From: Aestuariivirga litoralis
GTDB taxonomy: Bacteria; Pseudomonadota; Alphaproteobacteria; Rhizobiales; Aestuariivirgaceae
Reading direction: 5' to 3'
Length of the DNA: 64,000 nucleotides
NCBI RefSeq assembly: GCF_003234965.1
Contig: NZ_QKVK01000010.1
Coordinates: forward strand, 50,672-114,671
Both the position numbers and the translations under genes were made by a program. Below the pieces are notes generated by a model that was given only the letters and a program-made list of their open reading frames with translations, was not told where the DNA came from and did not search any database. Every line of letters starts with the position of its first letter. Position 1 is the stretch's first letter. Of this stretch, positions 56,888 to 64,000 are shown in pieces.

Positions 56888-58099
56888 ATGGCGAAGATCA
56901 AGGTCCAGAACCCGGTTGTCGAACTGGACGGCGACGAGATGACCCGCATCATCTGGGACCTCATCAAGAAGAAGCTGATCCTGCCCTATCTCGACGTGGA
57001 CCTGCACTATTACGATCTCTCGGTCGAGAACCGCGACCGCACCGACGACCAGGTGACGGTGGACTCGGCCAACGCCATCAAGAAATACGGCGTGGGCGTC
57101 AAATGCGCCACCATCACGCCGGACGAGGCGCGCGTGAAGGAATTCCACCTCAAGCAGATGTGGAAGTCGCCCAACGGCACGATCCGCAACATCCTGGGCG
57201 GCGTGATCTTCCGTGAACCGATCATCTGTTCCAACGTGCCGCGCCTCGTTCCGGGCTGGACCCAGCCCATCGTCATCGGCCGCCACGCCTTCGGCGACCA
57301 GTACCGCGCCACCGACTTCACCTTCCCCGGCAAGGGCACGCTGACGGTGAAATTCGTCGGCGAGGACGGCACGGTGATCGAGAAGGAAGTGTTCAAGGCC
57401 CCCGGCGCCGGCGTCGCCATGGCCATGTACAACCTGGACGAGTCGATCAAGGAATTCGCCCGCGCCTCCTTCAACTATGGCCTGATGCGCAATTACCCGG
57501 TCTATCTCTCGACCAAGAACACCATCCTCAAGGCCTATGACGGCCGCTTCAAGGACATCTTCCAGGAAATCTACGACGCCGAGTTCAAGGCGGAGTTCGA
57601 GAAGCGCAAGCTGTTCTACGAGCACCGCCTGATCGACGACATGGTGGCCTCGGCGCTCAAGTGGACCGGCGGCTATGTCTGGGCCTGCAAGAACTATGAC
57701 GGCGACGTGCAGTCGGACATCGTGGCGCAGGGGTTCGGCTCATTGGGCCTCATGACCTCCGTCCTGATGACGCCCGACGGCAAGACGGTGGAAGCCGAAG
57801 CCGCCCACGGCACGGTGACCCGCCACTACCGCCTGCACCAGCAGGGCAAGCAGACCTCCACCAACTCGGCCGCCTCGATCTATGCCTGGACCGGCGGCCT
57901 CAAGCACCGCGCCAAGCTCGACGGCAACGAGAAGCTGGGCAAGTTTGCCGACGCGCTCGAGAAGGTCGTCGTCCAGACCATCGAGGAAGGCAAGATGACC
58001 AAGGACCTCGCCGTCCTCATCGGCCCGGACCAGAGCTGGCTCACCACCGAGGGCTTCCTCGATGCGGTGGACGCCAATCTGCAGAAGGCCATGGGGTAA
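56888..58099 (+). CDS. icd: NADP-dependent isocitrate dehydrogenase
   Basis: A 403-residue isocitrate dehydrogenase of the eukaryote/alphaproteobacterial type (IDH subfamily II): [40 protein letters not shown] (substrate serine segment), and the NADP region [29 protein letters not shown]. It oxidises isocitrate to 2-oxoglutarate in the TCA cycle, producing NADPH. Start 56888 follows the shorter N-terminus of the family. Confidence 0.95.
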   Translation: MAKIKVQNPVVELDGDEMTRIIWDLIKKKLILPYLDVDLHYYDLSVENRDRTDDQVTVDSANAIKKYGVGVKCATITPDEARVKEFHLKQMWKSPNGTIRNILGGVIFREPIICSNVPRLVPGWTQPIVIGRHAFGDQYRATDFTFPGKGTLTVKFVGEDGTVIEKEVFKAPGAGVAMAMYNLDESIKEFARASFNYGLMRNYPVYLSTKNTILKAYDGRFKDIFQEIYDAEFKAEFEKRKLFYEHRLIDDMVASALKWTGGYVWACKNYDGDVQSDIVAQGFGSLGLMTSVLMTPDGKTVEAEAAHGTVTRHYRLHQQGKQTSTNSAASIYAWTGGLKHRAKLDGNEKLGKFADALEKVVVQTIEEGKMTKDLAVLIGPDQSWLTTEGFLDAVDANLQKAMG

Positions 58100-58100
58100 C

Positions 58101-58718
58101 GTGGACTGGCACGGGATCGCCGTCTTCGCCATCGCCTATGGGCTGGTGGTGATCTCGCCCGGTCCCGGCCTCGCCTGCTTCGTGGGGCAGATCCTGGGGC
58201 ACGGCATCAAGGCCGCGCCCGCCCAGGCGCTGGGCATCTATGCCGGTGATGTCGTCTGGTACACGCTTGCGGCGACGGGCCTCGCGGCCCTCGCCACCGC
58301 CTTTTCCGGCGTCTTCCTGGTGGTGAAGTGGCTGGGCGTGGCCTATCTGCTCTACCTCGCCTTCAAGATGTGGCGCGCCGAACCGGCGAGGCTCGATGCT
58401 GCCGCCGACCGGGGCCCGATGTCGCACTGGACCCTCTTCGTCAGCAGCCTGATGGTGACGCTGTCCAACCCCAAGGCCATCGTCTTCTACCTTGCCGTGC
58501 TGCCGGCCATCATCGATCTCCGCCATCTGAGCTTCGCGGATTATGCGATCGGGCTTGGTCTCATCGCCGTCATCCTGTTTGCCATCCTCGGCGTCTATGC
58601 AGTTGCAGCCCATGCGGCGCGCGGCTTCTTCCGCAGCCCGCAGGCCATGCAGATGCTGAACCGCGTTTCCGGCACCGCCATTGCCGGTGCGGCAGTGGTG
58701 ATCGCGGCGCGAAGCTGA
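58101..58718 (+). CDS. LysE/RhtB family amino-acid exporter
   Basis: A 205-residue membrane protein with six hydrophobic segments, the RhtB/LysE size. YGLVVISPGPGLACFVGQILGHGIKAAPAQALGI is the family N-terminus, and LFVSSLMVTLSNPKAIVFYLAVLP the second conserved segment. The start is GTG at 58101, one base after the icd stop; no closer ATG is in frame. It should export an amino acid or derivative such as homoserine or threonine. Substrate unknown. Confidence 0.82.
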   Translation: MDWHGIAVFAIAYGLVVISPGPGLACFVGQILGHGIKAAPAQALGIYAGDVVWYTLAATGLAALATAFSGVFLVVKWLGVAYLLYLAFKMWRAEPARLDAAADRGPMSHWTLFVSSLMVTLSNPKAIVFYLAVLPAIIDLRHLSFADYAIGLGLIAVILFAILGVYAVAAHAARGFFRSPQAMQMLNRVSGTAIAGAAVVIAARS

Positions 58719-58750
58719 TAGTTTTCTCCGCCTGACGCGGAGGACCCTTC

Positions 58751-59206
58751 ATGACCGACACACTCGCCACCGGCGGCTGCCAGTGCGGCGCCGTCCGCTA
58801 CCGCATCACCGCGCCCTTCGAGAACCCGCACATCTGCCATTGCCGCATGTGCCAGAAGGCTTTCGGCAATTACTTCGCCGCCCTCGTCGGCACGCCGAAG
58901 ACGGGCCTGCACTGGACCAGGGGCGAGCCGTCCCTCTTCCGCAGCTCCGAGATCGTCCAGCGCGGCTTCTGCCGCGACTGCGGCACGCCGCTGACCTTCG
59001 CCTATGACACGTCCGAGCGCATCGCCGTTTCCATCGGCTCGCTCGACCACCCGGAACAGGTGACCCCCGCCCGCCAATACGGCATGGAGGGTTGCCTCCC
59101 GGCCTTCGCGACACTGCACACCCTGCCGGGCACCACGACGGAAGACGACATCCCTGCCGAAGACCTCGCCAAACTGAAAAGCCGACAGCATCCGGATCAT
59201 GAGTGA
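58751..59206 (+). CDS. GFA family protein (glutathione-dependent formaldehyde-activating-like)
   Basis: A 151-residue zinc-binding protein of the GFA superfamily. The cysteine pattern is clear: GGCQCGAVRYR, ICHCRMCQKAFGNYF and FCRDCGTPL, which hold one structural and one catalytic zinc site. The family includes Gfa, which was proposed to bind S-hydroxymethylglutathione, and the Mss4-like proteins; a formaldehyde role cannot be proven. Its end overlaps a decayed Rhs core fragment. Confidence 0.87.
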   Translation: MTDTLATGGCQCGAVRYRITAPFENPHICHCRMCQKAFGNYFAALVGTPKTGLHWTRGEPSLFRSSEIVQRGFCRDCGTPLTFAYDTSERIAVSIGSLDHPEQVTPARQYGMEGCLPAFATLHTLPGTTTEDDIPAEDLAKLKSRQHPDHE

Positions 59207-59530
59207 GGCAGACACGCCGACGCAGCGGCCACCCGCCCCTCGCGCCTGATGTCGGGGTGGAGCCAGGAGGTGACGACGGGCTGCGGATCGGCCTGGCCGA
59301 ACAGCACCTCCGCATCAGCGCCCAGGTAGACGTGCCTTGCCCCGACGAAGTTCTTGCCCGAGCGCTCGCCATCCGGCCCATAGTCAAAGCTGGCCGCCGT
59401 GCCGAAGGCGGTGACCGAGACCGGGCGGTTCTCGCCGTCATAGGCGATGTCGCGGCGGGCAATGGGGCCCGGACCATCCGGGACTTAGCTCAGCGTGTAC
59501 ACTGAGGCGTCATAGGTGAGGGCAACAAGG
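59197..59530 (-). pseudogene. Decayed Rhs core fragment
   Basis: On the minus strand this copies part of the Rhs core also seen at about 62330-62620, with most bases conserved: it reads IAYDGENRPVSVTAFGTAASFDYGPDGERSGK and GADAEVLFGQADP. A stop codon interrupts it where the intact copy reads TLSYDPDGPGPI (here TLS-stop), and its upstream part is more diverged. After RREG it runs into unrelated sequence and stops at 59197. It is a residue of an ancestral rhs copy at the left border of the toxin locus. Confidence 0.85.
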
Positions 59531-59564
59531 TGATGCCATCTGACCAGGTGTTCTAGGTCTGAGA

Positions 59565-59939
59565 TCAGTGGTCGATTCCAATAACTATTTTATCCGGCTC
59601 TTTGGCGTCGTTCATCCAAATTGAAACAAATGTACGACGGTTCTCTACTGAAGCCTGGAGAATTGTTGTACGGTCCACTAACTGGACCTCAACACATTGA
59701 GAAGGAGTATCGATAAAACCCTCAAATCTTGGTTCATAGCACGGAGCAACCTGCGCCGCCGCGCCGATCGTAACTCGCGTGCTTCCATCGACCGCCGACC
59801 TGCAACCCAACGCCAAGCAGGATTCTGTCGCTGCGATTAGGCTTCCATCCATCGTTTTTGGCACTGAGTAGTTAGACGGATCCAGCAACTGGATCACTGA
59901 ATATGGAACCGAAACACAAGCGAACAAAGTCTGCATCAT
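59565..59939 (-). CDS. Hypothetical protein, possible orphan immunity gene
   Basis: A 124-residue protein with no recognisable signal peptide; the N-terminus MMQTLFACVSVPYSVIQLLD is mildly hydrophobic. Motifs such as CVEVQLVDRTTILQASVENRRTFVSIWM suggest an alpha-beta protein. It lies in the lower-GC toxin locus between a decayed core and another probable immunity gene, so an immunity role is inferred from context only. Not recognised by family. Confidence 0.5.
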   Translation of the reverse strand: MMQTLFACVSVPYSVIQLLDPSNYSVPKTMDGSLIAATESCLALGCRSAVDGSTRVTIGAAAQVAPCYEPRFEGFIDTPSQCVEVQLVDRTTILQASVENRRTFVSIWMNDAKEPDKIVIGIDH

Positions 59940-60024
59940 TGCATCCTCGAAGTGCTATGCCCCGTCGCGGAGCCACCAGCGCAGATTACCAAAATCACTT
60001 TAGTACATCAAAAGGCAGACACTC

Positions 60025-60609
60025 TTAAATAGACGTGAGAAACTCATTGTATTCATCGACCGAGGAGAAGCAACTATCCTGGCCTGTGCCTGAAAGCGCT
60101 TCCATAAGTTTATCCGAAACCAGCAACATGCTATCCATTTGTTTGTCTCGAGCCATATGAAGTTCGCCCAGACAGCCAGGTCGCAGGACTAATTTTTTTA
60201 TGGCGAATATATGTGTGCCGTGTTCGTTGTCGATCATCCTGCTTATGTCTGATCGATGCTTGTCAATACCAACAACCCGATCAAAAGGAATCATGACTGA
60301 GAAGTCGTCACAGATCCCCCCACGCGCAATCATACGCGCTGGCAAAAATTGTATGCGTTCACAAGGAACAAATGAAAGAATAATTTCCTTCCAGAGATGA
60401 TCAACAGTGATGGTTGATGATGTAGGAGGGACGTGTAGAGCCTTGAAACGGCTCGCCGAATTGCGCGACTTGAAGGTCGCATATGTGTCAATCGTAATCC
60501 GCTCAGTGGCAAATTCCGTGAGGCCCTTTACTTCAGGTACTGGGTTGAATCCATAGTCCACTGCACCAAAGTCAGCGGCTTCTCTGGGTGTGTGCCAAAT
60601 CCAGACCAT
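60025..60609 (-). CDS. Probable immunity protein (Imm11/DUF1629-like), orphan
   Basis: A 194-residue protein whose C-terminal half has the shape of Imm11/DUF1629-type immunity proteins: a GTHIFAIKKLVLRPGCLG strand region, then MLLVSDKLMEALSGTGQDSCFSSVDEY. The family call is moderate; Imm43-like is an alternative. It is lower in GC than the flanking core genes. No toxin gene lies directly upstream in the same transcript, so it would be an orphan protecting against an effector of other cells. Confidence 0.55.
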   Translation of the reverse strand: MVWIWHTPREAADFGAVDYGFNPVPEVKGLTEFATERITIDTYATFKSRNSASRFKALHVPPTSSTITVDHLWKEIILSFVPCERIQFLPARMIARGGICDDFSVMIPFDRVVGIDKHRSDISRMIDNEHGTHIFAIKKLVLRPGCLGELHMARDKQMDSMLLVSDKLMEALSGTGQDSCFSSVDEYNEFLTSI

Positions 60610-60663
60610 GATTAAGTGCTTTATGCATTAAATTTCGAATTATTGTTCTTATTCCACAAGATC

Positions 60664-60891
60664 TCAGTACTTGGGTCCTCTACCATCTTTGTCGGCGTTG
60701 CTGCCCGGAACCAAATCCCTGCATTTGCTTGTCTGCGAGCCAGTCGTCCCATTTGCAACTCCTGATTTGGTTCGCGCGAGTAGCCCCAGATCTTGATTGG
60801 GTGACTGCCTCAGGTCCCGTCGTAGTTCAGCAAGTTGCTTAAGCGCTTCCGAGAAGAGGTGATCCGCCTCAGTCTCAGTCGCTATGTGCAC
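60664..60891 (-). CDS. Small ORF after the DUF4304 gene, uncertain
   Basis: A 75-residue reading frame starting with GTG at 60891, overlapping the stop of the DUF4304 gene by ten bases in another frame. The first half is helical and charged (EADHLFSEALKQLAELRRDLRQ), the second polar. It could be a real small gene, the remnant of a toxin tip, or a frameshifted extension of its neighbour. No family recognised. Confidence 0.3.
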   Translation of the reverse strand: MHIATETEADHLFSEALKQLAELRRDLRQSPNQDLGLLARTKSGVANGTTGSQTSKCRDLVPGSNADKDGRGPKY

Positions 60892-61343
60892 TCGGGCAAT
60901 CCAAGCACCGACCGCGCGAGACGGACAACTCCGTAATGAGGAACACGCCCGGCGGCGACTTCTTCCTTCAGACCTTCAATCGAGAGGCAGCGCTGACACA
61001 GCGGAACCACATCTGAATGCAATAAGGCAATGAAGGGCGCAAGAGCCGATGGGTCCGAACTCAATGTGCAAGCGTCCAGGATCAACTCTCGATGAAGGGG
61101 GAACAGACGCTCCAAACGAGATCTGACGTGACAATGATTTTCCGGAGGATACTGAGCATCCCCAAGCGACAATAGCCAGACTCCGAAGTTCACGAAGTAC
61201 AAAGCGCTGAAGTCATCCTTCTGAAGGTTGAGAACGACGATACAGTCCGGACCGTAGAGATACCAACTCTGCCCCTTTTTCCGGAAGCCATGCTCCGTCA
61301 GAACATTTCCAAAGCTCTTCTTGAATAGCACTTTGTCCATCAT
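60882..61343 (-). CDS. DUF4304 immunity protein
   Basis: A 153-residue protein matching DUF4304: KKSFGNVLTEHGFRKKGQSWYLYGPDCIVVLNLQKDDFSALYFVNFGVWL is the typical N-terminal half, followed by a charged helical C-terminal half. DUF4304 proteins frequently act as immunity factors for polymorphic toxins. Its ATG overlaps the stop of the upstream Rhs toxin fragment by four bases, an arrangement that ties immunity to toxin. Expected cytoplasmic. Confidence 0.8.
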   Translation of the reverse strand: MMDKVLFKKSFGNVLTEHGFRKKGQSWYLYGPDCIVVLNLQKDDFSALYFVNFGVWLLSLGDAQYPPENHCHVRSRLERLFPLHRELILDACTLSSDPSALAPFIALLHSDVVPLCQRCLSIEGLKEEVAAGRVPHYGVVRLARSVLGLPECT

Positions 61344-62734
61344 GGCCGATAGGTATCCACATAACTCTTCCAGCTGCCGCCGTATAATGACTCTAGTTCC
61401 TTGCGATAGGTCTCAACTTGCTTCTGACCACGAGAAATCGCCTTCGGATTGTCTGGCTTCAGTTCTCGCACTTCTCGCTTGGTAAGATCAACAGCGTCAG
61501 GCCGCTTTCCACTTGGAAGTCGGAGCCTGTCATCGTATCCATCACCGAGGGCATCCTTGTAGTTCTGGTGCGCCTGCCTGCCTCTAGCCGTAGAGGCAGT
61601 TTCACCGTTTACCGGGATCTTGGGAGGTGCCGCCTCCTGCTTCCAGCTTCCGTTTGGCCCGAGCTTCCACCCACCAGCTGACCACATCTTGTCAAATGCC
61701 GCGGCTTCCTCCTGCGACATGAGTCCGGCTTTGACGTATGCTTCAACATCCCCTGGACTAGGCACCCCTGCAGCCATGTTCAGGCGAGCGCGTTCAAGAG
61801 CGGCTTCCTCGCTCGCTTCCATAAAGGGGTCCAGGAAGTCCTCCCCTCCTGCCACCTTCCTGCACCCTTTGCAGTCATCGGAGCCGTTCGTTCGGTTCCT
61901 GTCATTGCCGGGTGCGTTGGAACTGTTGCTGTGGTCGTTCTTCCCGCCTCCGCCCAGACCGTGGTGGTCTATGAAACTGTCGTGAGAGTCTTCGTAGGAG
62001 TGCCCGTTCCCATCGCTGCCATTCACCGGGTCATCTCCCGCATAGGCGTAGCGGTTGGTGTCCACCCCCGGCAGATCCGGGTCCCAGGTGTCCGGCGTCA
62101 GGAAGCGCGCCAGCAGCGGGTCGTAGTAGCGGGCGTGGAGGTATTGCAGGCCGGTTTCGGGGTCGTAGCGTTCGTTGATGTAGCCCTTGCCCTGCAGCGG
62201 CACGGAGCCGTTGGAGGTGAGTGGCTGGCCATAGGGGCCGTAGTCGGAGCGGATGGTGCCCGCCCCCACCCGCAGCGCCAGGCGGTTGGAGGCGAGGTGG
62301 TCCTTCACCATCACGTCGGTGGCCTGGCCCTCGCGCCTGATGTCGGGGTGGAGCCAGGAGGTGACGACGGGCAGTGAATCGGCCTGGCCGAACAGCACCT
62401 CCGCATCAGCGCCCAGATAGGCGTGCCTTGCCCCGACGAAGCTCTTGCCCGAACGCTCGCCATCCGGCCCATAGTCGAAGCTGGCCGCCGTGCCAAAGGC
62501 AGTGACCGAGACCGGGCGGTTCTCGCCGTCATAGGCGATGTCGCGACGGGCAATGGGGCCCGGACCGTCCGGGTCATAGGAGAGCGTGTTGCCATTGGCG
62601 TCATAGCTGACGGGCGCGCCGCAGATCGAGACCGGCGCATGCGGCCGCTCGCCGGGCGCATCGAGATTGTCGGCCAAGAGCCAGGCGCGGGTGGGGTCGG
62701 GGGAGGATATGGCGGCGACGAGGCTCGCCGGACC
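61340..62734 (-). CDS. Displaced Rhs core fragment with REase-fold toxin tip (orphan CT)
   Basis: An open frame of 465 codons beginning exactly after the Imm8 stop. It holds about 200 residues of Rhs core ([57 protein letters not shown]), then a linker ([20 protein letters not shown]) and a C-terminal toxin. The last 80 residues (61343-61582) carry KRPDAVD and ELKPDNPKA, the PD-(D/E)xK catalytic pattern of restriction-endonuclease-fold toxins, most like Tox-REase-9: a DNase. There is no good ATG before the core; the first start-like codon is TTG at 62677. It looks like a silent cassette needing recombination with the upstream rhs. Confidence 0.82.
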   Translation of the reverse strand, partial: GPASLVAAISSPDPTRAWLLADNLDAPGERPHAPVSICGAPVSYDANGNTLSYDPDGPGPIARRDIAYDGENRPVSVTAFGTAASFDYGPDGERSGKSFVGARHAYLGADAEVLFGQADSLPVVTSWLHPDIRREGQATDVMVKDHLASNRLALRVGAGTIRSDYGPYGQPLTSNGSVPLQGKGYINERYDPETGLQYLHARYYDPLLARFLTPDTWDPDLPGVDTNRYAYAGDDPVNGSDGNGHSYEDSHDSFIDHHGLGGGGKNDHSNSSNAPGNDRNRTNGSDDCKGCRKVAGGEDFLDPFMEASEEAALERARLNMAAGVPSPGDVEAYVKAGLMSQEEAAAFDKMWSAGGWKLGPNGSWKQEAAPPKIPVNGETASTARGRQAHQNYKDALGDGYDDRLRLPSGKRPDAVDLTKREVRELKPDNPKAISRGQKQVETYRKELESLYGGSWKSYVDTYRP

Positions 62735-63148
62735 TCAGTGCATCTCTGGCGGAGAAGGCTTGTTGTAGTTCTCGAATTCCCAAGTGAACTGCTGCCTCAG
62801 TTCAGCGAGACTGTCTGCCCAGTTTCCCCTGTCACAATTGGATATGCGGTGATTGATCTCTCGCCAAATAACAGGCCAGTCATAGCGTTCAACGACAAAG
62901 TATTTCCAGCGGGTTCGAAGCGTTCGCTTCTGCTCTGGACTAAGTCCATCATAGTGGCGCCGTGACATTATCGTAAGGTGAAATGTATCTGCGCCTTCAT
63001 CATCCGCAGGACCAATTCCGATGTAAAGAAATACATCGAAGTCCTCTGGGTTTGATGGCACCCATTCAGCGAGTTCCGTCCATCCATAATCATTGCGAGC
63101 CCATAGATTAGGATATATTTCAAAGTACTTTATTTTGATGCTGCCCAT
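62735..63148 (-). CDS. Imm8 family immunity protein
   Basis: A 137-residue protein matching immunity family Imm8: IGIGPADDEGADTFHLTIM in the middle and the C-terminal VERYDWPVIWREINHRISNC...WADSLAELRQQFTWEFENYN, with the family WEFE-type ending. It should neutralise the toxin tip of the Rhs protein encoded just upstream, whose stop overlaps its start by one base. Cytoplasmic. Its stop codon is immediately followed by the displaced core fragment. Confidence 0.85.
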   Translation of the reverse strand: MGSIKIKYFEIYPNLWARNDYGWTELAEWVPSNPEDFDVFLYIGIGPADDEGADTFHLTIMSRRHYDGLSPEQKRTLRTRWKYFVVERYDWPVIWREINHRISNCDRGNWADSLAELRQQFTWEFENYNKPSPPEMH

Positions 63149-64000
63149 TATTGCAAATCTAGATGAACATTGAAATTGTAGTTCCCCTTACCTGCGGATC
63201 TGTACTCGAAATTGGCCTGGAGGCCAGTTCTGCTAAGTGGTTGCCCCGACCGAGGGTCAATTGGAGCTCGCTTCTCATCATTGATCCTAAAGGTTCGCGT
63301 GCCGTCGGCCGAGGTGATGGTAATCTTGCCGGGTTCGGCTCTCACAGTCGCTCCCTCGCCCGCCCACCGCCTGCCGAGTTCTAGAGCCTCCTTTCGTGTA
63401 ACAGAGCCTTTGACAGAACCCTGAACTATCTCCCGTTTATCCAGTATCCGGCCCTGTTTGACAATCTTGTCCCAGAAGCTGTCGACATTTCGTCGCGATG
63501 CAGCATTGAGCTTCCCCATCCGCTCGACTTTTGCCAGAGCATCTTCTGAGAGCGTACGATTTGGCAGATTAAAGGGCGTCCATCCCGGCTCATCATCCAG
63601 GGGCCCTATGCCGCCCGCCACCTTCTTGCACTCCCGGCAGGCATCATCATCGGCGCCGTTCGGGGTATCGGTGGTTTTTCCCGTGGTGGTGTCGGAGGTC
63701 TTGTCGTTCTTGCCACCCCCGCCGAGGCCCCGACTCTCGCTGGTTAGGTCATGGGAGTCGCGGATGTTTTGGCCGTTCGGGTCGGCCCCATTCACCGGGT
63801 CATTCCCCGCATAGGCGTAGCGGTTGGTGTCCACCCCCGGCAGATCCGGGTCCCACGTGTCCGGCGTCAGGAAGCGCGCCAGCAGCGGGTCGTAGTAGCG
63901 GGCGTGGAGGTATTGCAGGCCCGTTTCGGGGTCGTAGCGTTCGTTGATGTAGCCCTTGCCCTGCAGCGGCACGGAGCCGTTGGAGGTGAGTGGCTGGCCA
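63148..64000 (-). CDS. Rhs polymorphic toxin, C-terminal part (runs off the right edge)
   Basis: The 3' end of an rhs gene continuing beyond the window. It has the end of the core ([51 protein letters not shown]), the linker GLGGGGKND with [10 protein letters not shown], and a toxin tip of about 150 residues. The tip ends [22 protein letters not shown], reminiscent of nuclease-like polymorphic toxin tips, but I cannot name its family. Rhs shells encapsulate the tip and are delivered by type VI or similar systems. Immunity is the Imm8 gene downstream. Confidence 0.85.
   Translation of the reverse strand, partial: GQPLTSNGSVPLQGKGYINERYDPETGLQYLHARYYDPLLARFLTPDTWDPDLPGVDTNRYAYAGNDPVNGADPNGQNIRDSHDLTSESRGLGGGGKNDKTSDTTTGKTTDTPNGADDDACRECKKVAGGIGPLDDEPGWTPFNLPNRTLSEDALAKVERMGKLNAASRRNVDSFWDKIVKQGRILDKREIVQGSVKGSVTRKEALELGRRWAGEGATVRAEPGKITITSADGTRTFRINDEKRAPIDPRSGQPLSRTGLQANFEYRSAGKGNYNFNVHLDLQ

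Noticed and set aside
59500..61700. Prophage or insertion sequence at the lower-GC region
   Set aside because: No integrase, transposase or terminal repeats seen; the content fits polymorphic-toxin immunity cassettes.

Overview
The window is high-GC DNA with the gene content of an alphaproteobacterium, most likely of the order Hyphomicrobiales (Rhizobiales). Lineage markers are the F1-ATPase inhibitor zeta subunit, the usg gene, the order purC-purS-purQ-purL-bolA-grxD, Omp25/31-type barrels, and many alphaproteobacterial dispersed palindromes. No tRNA or rRNA gene, CRISPR array or insertion sequence was seen.

Layout. 1-4990: MFS exporter, SDR dehydrogenase, small secreted and SRPBCC proteins, FAD amine oxidase and GNAT acetyltransferase. 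5010-7440: a nitric-oxide controlled denitrification unit nsrR-nirK-nirV, with two visible NsrR-type palindromes and an FNR/NnrR-type box. 7444-14100: lipoprotein, aspartate-type aminotransferase, and a padR-MFP-RND efflux operon. 14298-22640: livHMGF plus a small membrane protein, then three tandem substrate-binding proteins and a solo Lrp/AsnC effector domain. 22641-36210: purine synthesis (purB, purC, purS, purQ, purL) interspersed with a DMSP-lyase-like cupin, an outer-membrane barrel, an L,D-transpeptidase, a nicotinate phosphoribosyltransferase-like protein, an HpaI-type aldolase, ATPase inhibitor zeta, BolA and monothiol glutaredoxin. 36412-40741: a drug/metabolite transporter, a double-length fused transporter and an MFS protein in one tight operon.

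40870-46918: usg, then a trehalose operon otsB-GH15-otsA whose OtsA carries an N-terminal two-pass membrane sensor-like module, and a heme-dependent N-demethylase-like protein. 47019-49911: a divergent nucleotidyltransferase / CDP-alcohol phosphotransferase pair and small membrane proteins. 49999-56708: rpsD, an orphan sugar-ABC permease, murI, a TrmJ-type methylase, an MFS protein, and a TmpA-TmpB oxygenase pair that should release glycine betaine and phosphate from a quaternary-amine phosphonate. 56888-59206: icd, LysE exporter and GFA protein.

59197-64000, on the minus strand, is the most accessory-like part: an Rhs polymorphic-toxin locus with lower-GC cassettes. It holds the 3' end of an rhs gene running off the right edge (toxin tip plus Imm8 immunity), a displaced core fragment with a restriction-endonuclease-fold toxin and DUF4304 immunity, further probable orphan immunity genes, and a degraded third core copy. 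A recurring functional theme elsewhere is osmolyte handling (trehalose, possible DMSP cleavage, betaine release), but that grouping is inference.
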